This document shows positions 55,166 through 61,967 of a DNA stretch of 64,000 nt, piece after piece. The notes beneath the pieces were generated by a model. That model saw nothing but the letters and a program-made list of their open reading frames with translations, was not told where the DNA came from and did no database searches. The position numbers were made by a program, and so were the translations under genes. How positions within the stretch are numbered: the first letter of the stretch is position 1; every line of letters begins with the position of its first letter. Source of the stretch: Hydractinia symbiolongicarpus (taxonomy: Eukaryota > Cnidaria > Hydrozoa > Anthoathecata > Hydractiniidae); assembly GCF_029227915.1 (NCBI RefSeq), contig NC_079887.1, positions 6,136,001 through 6,200,000 of the forward strand, read 5' to 3'.

Positions 55166-55793
55166 ATAGAAACTCTCCCCTCTACAACTCAAATATTACG
55201 TATTCTCAATATATCTAAATATAAAGTTGCAAATTTCAAATTCAGTACCTAAAAGCAGGGTATTACATTTATATAAGGTCCATATACAGCGAATCATCAG
55301 AATTATGTGTCAATACAAGAAGTTAAACCTTTTTTTTTAAATTAAAGATTAAAAGTCAACTTGGTTCGAATGAATTTGACAATATTGTTTTTTAATAACT
55401 CTAACAACAATAAAAGTCAAGATACAGAAATGATCGCAGAAGTCAACGAGAGTCATTTTTTAAAATCGCCTATTTTGGTTTCTTGTTCACCAAAAAGTGT
55501 TAGTTTCATTCAAAGTTTTAGAAAAAGAAAAATGATAGGCAGTGTTGAGTAAAAATACAAAATATAGTCGAATATAATCAAAAATACACGGTAAAAAGGC
55601 TAAATATAGGATTTTTTTTATATTTTTGAGATTTAAAGCCAACTTGGTGCAAAGTAACACATGCACTAAGTAATTGATTTTATAAAATTGGCACGTTTTC
55701 TCACATATATAAGGATTCAGATAAAAACATCACCTCGATAATGTGTGACCACGGATTACCTGGCTGTTGTTAGATGCATAATTGTTTTTCCTA
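55166..55793. other. Intergenic, AT-rich, with a SINE-tail-like segment
   Basis: AACTCTCCCCTCTAC at about 55,172, followed by TCAAATATTACGTATTCTC, matches the distal end of the SINE-like copy at about 62,448. Here it lies some 540 bp from the matching tRNA-proximal part (GATTACCTGG at about 55,754), so this copy is either interrupted or made of two pieces. A possible satellite-like relic (AATTGGCACGTTTTC then TCACATATATAAGG) lies near 55,686. The 63-codon frame at 55,361-55,552 has no recognisable domain and no ATG at its first codon. No gene is supported. Confidence 0.5.
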
Positions 55794-55861
55794 GCCCCGT
55801 CCAGGATTTGAACCCGGATCTCTCATTTGCATGAGTGCCATAGCCATTAGACCAACAGGGC
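55794..55861 (-). tRNA. tRNA-Pro-like sequence with shortened anticodon loop (SINE head, copy 1)
   Basis: On the minus strand the 68 bases fold as a tRNA. The acceptor GCCCTGT pairs with ACGGGGC (one G-T), and a T arm surrounds GGTTCAAATCC, a perfect pol III B box. TGGTCTAATGG fits an A box. The D arm and T arm look most like tRNA-Pro. The anticodon arm is CTCAT/ATGAG closing only four bases (GCAA) instead of seven, so no normal anticodon can be presented. It is therefore probably a pseudo-tRNA or the head of a tRNA-derived SINE; flanks are shared with copy 2 at 62,554-62,621. Confidence 0.6.
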
Positions 55862-56162
55862 ATAAAATTATTGAGTGTTTTTAGTGAGTAAAAAAGGCAT
55901 ATATATCTGGAGAAAAAGTTACGCTTTTTTATAAGAACAATTTCATAAGAGATGAGCCGTCAAAATTGCGAAAAATAAGAACAGATTCAGGCTCAAATCA
56001 TTAGTTTCTTAAATTTTCTTTTCGTCGTTAGAACTATGATTTTGAGATATATAAATGACATCTATAAAAATGAAATAGAGAACGACTTCTCAAAAAGCAA
56101 TGCCAACATTTTATGGACTAATATTCTGTTAAAAAAAATTAACAAATTTATAAAATTCAAAC
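55862..56162. other. Intergenic, AT-rich; half of a diverged repeat pair
   Basis: No gene was seen. Sequence at about 55,990-56,070 (AGGCTCAAATCATTAG, TTCTTAAATTTTC, then ATTTTGAGATATATAAATGAC) resembles about 57,998-58,110 (AGGCTCAGAATTTTAG, TTCTTAAATTTTC, then GTTTTGATATATACATAAATT). They are probably two old copies of an unidentified interspersed repeat. Confidence 0.4.
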
Positions 56163-56512
56163 GTACCGTACTTGCTGCGGCTCTCATTAATTTCTAAGGG
56201 GGTGCTAATTAAAGGGAGTTTTATATTAAATAAAATCAACAACAAATATAGCTTTAACTTTTCTCCTCAACTAAACAATAAAAGCAATAAATCTAACTAA
56301 AGAAGTGTTTTATGTCTCATTTACAAAAAAGATTGCTAAAGTATTGTGTTAACAATTTTCAAATTTTATTTCAAATGAGCGCCTCCTTGAATACGTGTCT
56401 TGCGTCTTTTAGAGGGGCGCTCATTCGAGGCAGGCGATTTTTAAATATATCATGGCAAAAGGGCCGGTAATTCTAGGGGAGGCGCTTTTTCGACTAATAC
56501 GGTATATATCAT
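56163..56512. mobile_element. Probable degenerate MITE with GCGCC-rich internal inverted repeats
   Basis: The segment begins with TACCGTACTTGCTGC and ends with the inverted counterpart CGACTAATACGGTATA, giving short imperfect terminal inverted repeats. Inside, AATGAGCGCCTCC and GAGGGGCGCTCATT form an inverted pair, and GGAGGCGCTTTTTCGA, GGGGGTGCTAATTA and TTCGAGGCAGGCG are related blocks. This style of repeated 'AATAAGCGCC' segments between TACGGTA ends is familiar to me from invertebrate MITEs, but I cannot name the family. No coding capacity was found, and the boundaries are uncertain. Confidence 0.45.
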
Positions 56513-56841
56513 TAATAAATAAATAAATTTAACTAAAGAAAAGATCTATACTCGCAAACGTAAAGTATGCAGTTTGTTGTTTATAAATTTTGCAAGGCGC
56601 AACAATTTCCTTTACAAACTAAGAACAACTTGAACTATAAAATAAGAACAATCCAGAAAATGAATTCTTTATAATCCTTTCTAAAGTTACTGATAAAATG
56701 ACACAAGTGTTAAGAAACAGAATTATAGAACTGCATCAGCAACAAAACTAAATGCTCTGATATAAACACATAAAATCTCGATAACTTGATAAATAAAATA
56801 AATTGGAACAAAATGAAATAGTTAAAAAATCAAAAAAATAA
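56513..56841. other. Intergenic, very AT-rich
   Basis: No gene, RNA or repeat was recognised. The side nearest 56,841 would be the 3' UTR of the minus-strand three-exon gene, but no clear polyadenylation signal could be assigned. Confidence 0.5.
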
Positions 56842-57488
56842 CTAAAACCTCATTGCTCCTCTTCCACCCCTCCCTCCACCATATCTCCTTTTGTTCTTCT
56901 CCCGCTCCCGCTCATCATCCTCTCTGGTGTAGGTCCATTGACCCCCGGACGCCTTCCAGGACCTGTAGTTGTGGGAGCTTATAAGAGCTTCCAGTTACTT
57001 GTTCTCGGCACAGAAGTCCCGAAAGGCGTCCCACGTTAAATTCTTCTTTCCACCCGCTAATTCCTAAATGAATGAAACAATACTTATTGAAATGCTATAT
57101 TCTAAACTATCATAAAAATGCAAACTTAATATAATTTTATAACCATTTATCAACCTGTTGTTACTATTTAACACATTCTACATTTTAAGCTATTTCTGGC
57201 GTATAACTTACTTTTACTATTCTCTCTAAATCTTCCACTTTTTTCTCTAAATTAGATATTCTGTCCTGTAACTCCTACAAAAAAAGTTCTCTCAAATTAT
57301 TTTCATACTCTATACCTTTATATGCTAACTCTTGCATTGTTGACAATCGCTTATCTTATCTCACCTGGCTATTAATAGCACATAAAAATGGCAAAATTTT
57401 GCATCACAGAAATGTTTTTACCATTGTTAATATTAAATAGGTAAAAAATACTTACATTTAGATGGTCTGCATTATCAACATTCGTCAT
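56842..57488 (-). CDS. Small three-exon gene: coiled coil plus RGG-tail protein with an in-frame TAA
   Basis: I do not recognise the family. Three minus-strand exons join in phase 0. Exon 1 (57,456-57,488; transcript exon perhaps to 57,498) starts ATG and encodes MTNVDNADHLN, ending at GTAAGT. Exon 2 (57,212-57,274), between TTTTTTTGTAG and GTAAGT, encodes ELQDRISNLEKKVEDLERIV plus K, a short heptad-patterned coiled coil. Exon 3 (56,842-57,063), after CATTTAG, begins ELAGGKKNLTWDAFRDFCAE and ends in an arginine/glycine tail with RRYGGGRGGRGAMRF, then TAG. The sequence is continuous except for a TAA at 56,995-56,997, 23rd codon of exon 3, after ENK. The intact frame beyond it suggests a recent nonsense change, a sequencing error, or a truncated product of 54 residues. 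The coil and RGG tail suggest a self-associating, RNA-binding protein, by inference only. Confidence 0.6.
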
Positions 57489-57591
57489 TTTTACTTCACT
57501 AAAAAGAAATTTAAACGAATATTAAGTTATTTTGTACATTTCTATCTTGACACATTTAAATGCCTAACGCCTTTTAATGTAAGTAGGATTT

Positions 57592-57740
57592 CTAATTATC
57601 AATAATTTTTACACAAATAATACATTTCCTGCAAAGCAGAACTCTTTTTTGCCCTGGCCAAGTTGAAGAGCATGTAGACACATTGAATTCATATTTTTTA
57701 CTAGCTTTAATGTTTGGCATTTCTTTGTCCTTGTGTTTAG
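57592..57740 (-). CDS. Possible terminal exon, lysine- and cysteine-containing, unidentified
   Basis: On the minus strand an acceptor-like CCTTATACGCAG is followed by a 149-base open frame (phase: two bases, then codons) ending in TAG at 57,592-57,594. The 48 residues begin KHKDKEMPNIKASKKYEFNV and contain TWPGQK followed by LLCRKCIIC, a C-x2-C-x2-C cluster near the C-terminus. No upstream exon could be assigned. It lies upstream of the three-exon gene on the same strand and may be the end of a separate gene or of a decayed transposase. A longer chance ORF (57,609-57,821) overlaps it in another frame. No family is recognised. Confidence 0.25.
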
Positions 57741-58309
57741 CTGCGTATAAGGAAGGAAATTTAAGTTCAAAAATATGCTAATGGTATGATTATGTAAACA
57801 AATGTGATGTTCATCCAACAAAAAATGTCAATTATACCAAAAGTACTTCTTTTATCTTCACAATCCCCTTTCCACAATTCTTAGATATAATATCTCTATA
57901 AACTGGACCTTAAAACAGAGCCTAATTACACAATTTTAGTATAAGACACTTAAGCATTTGGCTGAGCCCAGAGTTTCTTAAGATTTTAGTAATTTTAGGC
58001 TCAGAATTTTAGCTTCTTAAATTTTCCTTTTTTGACCCTAAATTATCTGAAAACAAGGATCATTAACAGTTGGACTGTGGTTTTGATATATACATAAATT
58101 ACTTTTTTGCTATGGTTGTGCATATATTTTCAGTTGTACGAATAAAGTTGGAGAGTTCTCAACCTACTAATGTTTCTTAAAAATTAGCCTTACTAAGCCT
58201 GTTTCCTATAGACAGGTTTCTTATAAAAAACATGCCTAAAAGCATCATGCTTATTCAAAACAACATGTATTTATTAAATTTTAATATCCCAAGTAAAAAC
58301 TTCATATGT
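57741..58309. other. Intergenic, AT-rich; partner of the diverged repeat pair
   Basis: No gene was seen. About 57,998-58,110 matches the repeat noted at about 55,990-56,070. Short inverted copies of CAGTTGGACTG-like and AAGCCTGTTTCC/GGTTTCTTATAA sequences are present but do not define an element. Confidence 0.4.
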
Positions 58310-58373
58310 CTACAAGCTCTTCTTGACAACCTGCACCACGAGAAGGTAGCCAATGGGACTCAGCAGGTCATAC
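58310..58373 (-). CDS. Possible short terminal exon, hydrophobic
   Basis: On the minus strand CTTTATTTTAG, a good splice acceptor, is followed by one base and then 20 codons reading YDLLSPIGYLLVVQVVKKSL and a TAG stop at 58,310-58,312. The DNA here is visibly less AT-rich than its surroundings, which favours coding. A possible donor exon lies just upstream on the same strand: CCTCAGTTGCT followed by GTAAGT at about 58,465-58,470, inside a minisatellite-related stretch, with a compatible phase. The parent gene is unknown; the 2A-OTU gene 1.2 kb upstream on the same strand is one candidate. Confidence 0.3.
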
Positions 58374-58436
58374 CTAAAATAAAGGAAAGATTTATGTTGT
58401 AATTAACATTTTAAGTAAAAAACAGTTACCACATTT

Positions 58437-58600
58437 TGGTGATGTAATCGTTTACTTGCTGTTGCATAACTTACAGCAACTGAGGTGTGATGGCTGGTAG
58501 GTTGATTGTGATAAGTTGTAATGGTAGGGTGATTGGGCTGTGATAATCGGGAGGGTACTGATGGAATATAGATGCAACTGAATGTCAAATTTCTTTTTAA
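58437..58600. repeat. Isolated, diverged copies of the ~67-bp minisatellite
   Basis: GGTTGATTGTGATAAGTTG, TAATGGTAGGGTGATTGGG and GGGAGGGTACTGATGG are related to the units of the 67-bp array at 59,107-59,375. Together with the 64-bp units that follow, this makes a mirrored arrangement (67-type then 64-type here; 64-type then 67-type further right). Confidence 0.6.
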
Positions 58601-58610
58601 TTGAAACAAC

Positions 58611-58868
58611 CATAATGCTGTAATGTTAAAGCATATTGTTTAGGTTGCATTTGGTCTGGTATGTTAATAATTAGCATAATGCTGTAATGTTAAAGCACCT
58701 TTTTTGGGTTGCATTTGGTCCGGTATGTTAATAATTAGCATAATGCTGTAATGTTAAAGCACCTTGTTTAGGTTGCATTTGGTCTGGTATGTTAATAATC
58801 AGCTTAATGCTGTAATGGTAATGGCACCTTGTTCAGGTTTTAAATTTGGACCTGTATGTTAATACACA
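58611..58868. repeat. 64-bp tandem repeat, four copies
   Basis: CATAATGCTGTAATGTTAAAG starts at 58,611, 58,675 and 58,739 and a diverged CTTAATGCTGTAATGG at 58,803, exactly 64 bp apart. Each unit contains GGTTGCATTTGGTC and GTATGTTAATAAT. A fifth, partial unit (CACAATGCTGTAATATTAATG) lies apart at about 59,037-59,085, separated by about 170 bp of unique AT-rich DNA. Confidence 0.95.
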
Positions 58869-59106
58869 ATTTTTTTAAAAAAGCAACTCGTTTATAAGCA
58901 ACTGAACTGGATTTGAAAATTTGAAGGTAAAAACTAGTCTGTGAATTATAAATATGCACAAAACAATGAGAAAATTCTATTTAAATATCCAAAATCCATC
59001 AGATTTTTAAAGCAATGTATATATATTATTAATCAGCACAATGCTGTAATATTAATGCACCTTGTTCAGGTTGCATTCGGTCATGCGCCTTTTTCTTTGC
59101 ACACTC

Positions 59107-59380
59107 CATATGTTGATTGTGATAAGTCGAAACAGAATGGTAACTTCGGTATGATGATTAGTAGGATACAGCTGATATGTTGGTTGCGATAAGTCAAAAC
59201 GGGTGGTAATTGTGGTATGATGATCGGTAGGGTACAGACAATATGTTATTGCGATAAGTCGAAACAGTATGGCAATTGGGGTATGATGATCGGTAGGGTA
59301 CAGACGATATGTTGATTGCGATAAGTCAAAACGGTATGGTAATAGTGGTATGATGATTGGTAGGGTACAGACGATATGAT
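59107..59380. repeat. 66-68-bp tandem repeat, four copies
   Basis: Units starting ATATGTTG or ATATGTTA occur at 59,107, 59,175, 59,241 and 59,307, with the start of a fifth at 59,374. Each contains GCGATAAGTC (or TGATAAGTC), GGTATGATGAT and GGTAGGGTACAG. The period is not a fixed multiple of three, so the reverse-strand reading frame that crosses it (the distal part of 59,052-59,621) changes frame relative to the repeat in each unit and is not a conserved protein repeat. Confidence 0.93.
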
Positions 59381-59384
59381 TTTT

Positions 59385-59621
59385 CTGTTTACCCAAAGCT
59401 GTTTTACAAACGGCTTTTCTGCATCTATAATATATTCGAGAGCGCCTTCTTTTTGTTTCGATAATTGTTTCATTGACTTCAGGTTCTTCATATTTAATAT
59501 TCAACTGAAGACACTTTTGCTGTAGAGCATATTCTCTATCATTTTTCTTTTTTGTTGTTTTATAAGAAGACATAAGAGATTCCAGTATTTTCTCTACTGA
59601 AAGATCTTGACTTTCCTTCAA
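59385..59621 (-). pseudogene. Possible frameshifted continuation of the OTU protein (basic, Lys/Arg-rich)
   Basis: Just as the OTU frame stops at 59,618-59,620, another frame opens, displaced by one base. Its first codon after the overlap is TTG, not ATG, and a stop lies a few codons upstream, so it has no start of its own. It reads ESQDLSVEKILESLMSSYKT, then a basic stretch including KYEEPEVNE, KRRRSRIYY and CRKAVCKTALGK before running into the 67-bp minisatellite at about 59,380. The K-Y-E-x-P-E-V pattern and Arg-rich spacing recall basic repeats that follow OTU domains in some invertebrate transposon proteins (from memory, uncertain). The junction CTACTTTGAAG is not a standard slippery heptamer, so a frameshift mutation or splicing is likelier than programmed frameshifting. 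Confidence 0.35.
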
Positions 59622-60637
59622 AGTAGTCCTTCCTTTTCACCAGCCTGATTGGTTATTTTTTCAGGCTGGATTGTACTTTTTGATGACAAACAAGGAATTT
59701 TCTTAGGTGGACTGAGTGATGTAACAGGAGGAATGCTCACATTGTCATCAAAGATCAGCGATTGGTAATGATTATCATTAACCCTTCCAATCAACATGAA
59801 AGCGCCTGTAGTGGTACCATCAGTCAATAGATGTGCGACTTGTTGTTCACCAGAAATATCATGTGTTTCATCATGACTAAAACTAATAAGGGTATATAGA
59901 TGTAATGCAGTACTAGTATCTGATGTTATCAAAATGTTGATGTCCAGCATTATTGCAGTAGCACGTATGAAAATCTCTTCAACATAAACAGTAGGCCTTG
60001 ATTGAGTTTGTAAGTCATGTTCCCACTCTTCTGGTTTTGTAAATAAAAAGTCTCTGTTATTTTTAAAAATTTCCATATCACTATTTTTGCGAATAAATTT
60101 GACCACAGCTTCTCGCAGTTGGAGATGATCCTGAAAATGTAGTTCAGGGGGTACAATTTGTCTGATCTCAGGGCGATTAAATTGCTGTACTATTGCTCTA
60201 TAAAAGCAGTTGCCATCCCCTATTTTATTTTCTCGATATGTTATATTCGACACACCAATAATTCTAGCATAAGGAACTATATGGTCTGCAGAATTTGACT
60301 GATTTAGAAGATGGGCAGCATAAGATTCTTGTAGTGTTATTTGGAAGTCAATATCATTGTTACTTGTTAAGGGTCCAGGATTGCTTTCAATATCCCCGGA
60401 TAACAATAACAGTAACTTCAAACATGCAAGATTGATGTTACAGCTCAGACAACACATGAAAATTATCGAAATAAAAAGTTTCAAAAAATGAATGAAGTGG
60501 TTGTTATTATCAAGATTGTCAAAAAACATTCCTGATTGTGTGTGAAAATTTCTACCATTCTCAATGTTATTGGAGTGACTAGCGGCTACATTATAAAAAG
60601 AACCGATGGTGGCACGATATGCTTGGACTGATATCAT
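59618..60637 (-). CDS. OTU-domain cysteine protease with N-terminal hydrophobic leader and 2A peptide
   Basis: This 339-codon frame has three parts. Residues about 48-80 are hydrophobic (LKLFISIIFMCC through LKLLLLLS). Residues 81-89 are GDIESNPGP, an exact match to the 2A ribosome-skipping consensus D-[VI]-E-x-N-P-G-P. Residues about 125-295 form an OTU domain with the catalytic GDGNCFYRAI (Asp141, Cys144), the YVEEIFIRATAIML helix and the catalytic DNHYQSLI (His290). OTU enzymes cleave ubiquitin or ubiquitin-like conjugates. The N-terminus (YRATIGSFYN, then a hydrophobic run, then 2A) matches the layout of 2A leaders in non-LTR retrotransposons. The frame is open upstream of the first ATG to about 60,751, with an acceptor-like GATTTTTAG near 60,723, so the true start may lie in an upstream exon. 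It is probably transposon-borne or domesticated; the catalytic residues are intact. Confidence 0.85.
   Translation of the reverse strand: MISVQAYRATIGSFYNVAASHSNNIENGRNFHTQSGMFFDNLDNNNHFIHFLKLFISIIFMCCLSCNINLACLKLLLLLSGDIESNPGPLTSNNDIDFQITLQESYAAHLLNQSNSADHIVPYARIIGVSNITYRENKIGDGNCFYRAIVQQFNRPEIRQIVPPELHFQDHLQLREAVVKFIRKNSDMEIFKNNRDFLFTKPEEWEHDLQTQSRPTVYVEEIFIRATAIMLDINILITSDTSTALHLYTLISFSHDETHDISGEQQVAHLLTDGTTTGAFMLIGRVNDNHYQSLIFDDNVSIPPVTSLSPPKKIPCLSSKSTIQPEKITNQAGEKEGLL
60371..60397 (-). other. 2A ribosome-skipping peptide (GDIESNPGP)
   Basis: These nine codons complete a canonical 2A sequence preceded by the leucine-rich LKLLLLLS. In this family the ribosome fails to join the last Gly and Pro, releasing the upstream chain and continuing with Pro. 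Here that would separate residues 1-88 from a product of Pro89-Leu339 carrying the OTU domain. The upstream hydrophobic run could instead act as a signal or anchor sequence when skipping does not occur. Confidence 0.85.
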
Positions 60638-60742
60638 GATGAATTTGTCTGCACTAAATGGTTGATCAGGTAAACAAACCCTTTTACTATATCTATGCCA
60701 AAATGCAGGACACAGCAGGGGTCTAAAAATCAGACAAAAAAT

Positions 60743-60850
60743 TAAGTAAATTTACTAAAAGATGCACCAGCTGCAGTTTGCACGTAAATAAGATATAAAC
60801 AGTAAGTAAATATACTAAAAGATGCACTAGCTGCAGTTTGCACCTAAATG
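60743..60850. repeat. 60-bp tandem duplication upstream of the OTU frame
   Basis: TAAGTAAATTTACTAAAAG at 60,743 recurs as TAAGTAAATATACTAAAAG at 60,803. Both are followed by GATGCACCAGCTGCAGTTTG or the variant with CACTAG. The first copy touches the proposed splice acceptor region of the minus-strand OTU gene, so it lies in its upstream intron or 5' region. Confidence 0.9.
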
Positions 60851-61104
60851 TTTGTTTGGTTGCTAGCAAAAGACACGGACAAAGTTATCAAATAATACTT
60901 ATCCAATGTATGTTCCAATGTCAATAAAATCCCAGCAAACAAACACAACACGCTCCGGTAAATTACCAGAGGGTTTGAAAAAAAAGTGGCGCCAGGAAAG
61001 TATAATTCGATGGCCTAAACCACGTGTTCCATTTTGTCCAATCAAAGCAAAGAACTTTTGTGTTTGGAAAAATCTACGTGATCCATTTTGTCCAACCAAT
61101 CAAC
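60851..61104. other. Intergenic, with repeated CACGTG/CCAAT-like segments
   Basis: CCACGTGTTCCATTTTGTCC at about 61,020 recurs as CTACGTGATCCATTTTGTCC at about 61,074, each followed by CCAAT- or CCAACCAAT-type sequence. The first contains a perfect CACGTG E-box. This could be promoter DNA for the minus-strand OTU gene or simply a short repeat. The overlapping ORFs on the two strands (60,906-61,130 plus and 60,899-61,099 minus) have no recognisable domain and are treated as chance. Confidence 0.35.
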
Positions 61105-61156
61105 GATATTACATTTTGTTTATAATCTGACCAATTAGAATCCGTAAAAACACGGC
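61105..61156 (+). repeat. ~52-bp interspersed repeat, copy 1
   Basis: GATATTACATTTTGTTTATA, then ATCTGACCAATTAGAATCC and GTAAAAACACGGCA, match the copy at 63,391-63,443 with only a few differences, in the same orientation. The copies abut a MITE on the right here (61,198) and another on the right there (63,466). Identity of the repeat is unknown. Confidence 0.85.
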
Positions 61157-61326
61157 ATCGGTGTCCCCACCATTACGGTTCTTGACCAATATGGTATGGG
61201 AGCGTTAACATATTACGTAATCAAGTTGGTGGGAGGGGGGGTCATCGAAATTGCTTACGCTTGAATATGGGGGAGGGGGGAGGGGTCAAGTGGTTTGATG
61301 GGGTGTGAAAAATATCAACTATCTAA

Positions 61327-61967
61327 AGCCGCTTTTACACGATCAAATTTTATATGACATACGATATATGATCATATAAACCACCTGCTCGTCTCATCAT
61401 ATGCAACGGTGTTACACGATCATATATTGTGCATCGAATTTTACTTTCACTTCTTTTTCTTCATCAACATGAGGATGAGGACTTGCGCGGCTGCTGTAAT
61501 AATTGCAGTTGTCTCAAAAAAAGTCAAGAAGGGTTAAGCCGTGGCGGAGTAGGACTTGGATCTCGGAATTGCGTTTAGAAGAGGAGAATGACTAAGAATT
61601 ACTTGCAAATGGCGGCAGAAATTTTGACGAAATTCTTGGGCTTGTTGAAAAAATTTGTCTGTGTTTTTAGATTTTCTTTCTACAATGTTTTTCTCTTGAA
61701 TATTTTCTCGCTCTTCTGTATGTTTGTTTCATTTTTACATAACTTCGGTACAATTGAAAACGCGTTATGATTTGTTAACATCTCAATTTCAAAAGAGGAC
61801 AATAAGGTGATATGATCATATATCATATAAAAAATAGGACGTGTTCTATCTTTAAAAATTCGATCATATATATATGATCATAAAAATTTTCATCATATAA
61901 CGTATATATGTTACACGATCAAATTTATAGTATATGTCATATAAAATTTGATTGTGTAAAAGCGGCT
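61327..61967. mobile_element. PIF/Harbinger-type non-autonomous element nested in the GGGAGCGTT MITE
   Basis: Terminal inverted repeats of 35 bases with one mismatch start AGCCGCTTTTACACGATC on the left and AGCCGCTTTTACACAATC on the right (reverse strand). TAA flanks both ends (61,324-61,326 and 61,968-61,970), the 3-bp TWA target duplication typical of PIF/Harbinger elements. The subterminal regions are full of palindromic ATATGATCATAT-like units. The interior carries a decayed transposase N-terminus, which independently supports the superfamily call. Confidence 0.85.
61469..61650 (+). pseudogene. Harbinger-like transposase N-terminus, broken by two frameshifts
   Basis: Three frames read in succession give pieces characteristic of Harbinger/HARBI1-like N-termini. 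ATG at 61,469 gives MRMRTCAAAVIIAVVSKK. After the run of seven A's near 61,516 the next frame gives KSRRVKPWRSRTWISELRLE followed by EEND, comparable to the family's 'RRWWVRPWI...LL.ELR.ED'. At 61,588 the third frame gives NYLQMAAEILTKFLGLL, comparable to 'YRNYLRM....F..LL'. The remaining transposase, including the DDE catalytic domain, is absent. Family comparison is from memory; the frames and motifs are read directly. Confidence 0.65.

Noticed and set aside
55794-55861. Functional tRNA gene
   Set aside because: The anticodon arm closes only four bases, no anticodon can be assigned, and flanks are shared with a second copy as in a SINE.
59052-59380. Long reverse-strand ORF with repeated YPTDHHT-like residues as a repeat protein
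   Set aside because: It runs through a 66-68-bp DNA minisatellite whose period is not a constant multiple of three, so the peptide is not a conserved repeat.
59610-59630. Programmed -1 frameshift site between the OTU ORF and the next frame
   Set aside because: CTACTTTGAAG does not fit the X-XXY-YYZ slippery pattern and no clear downstream stem-loop or pseudoknot was found by eye.
59950-60156. 68-codon minus-strand ORF inside the OTU region
   Set aside because: A frame-shifted shadow of the OTU coding sequence.
60899-61130. Opposed 66- and 74-codon ORFs
   Set aside because: No domain, low complexity, and they overlap repeated CACGTG/CCAAT segments; more likely promoter or repeat DNA.
61588-61770. 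60-codon ORF as an independent gene
   Set aside because: Its first third is a piece of the decayed Harbinger transposase; the rest is AT-rich hydrophobic nonsense inside the MITE.
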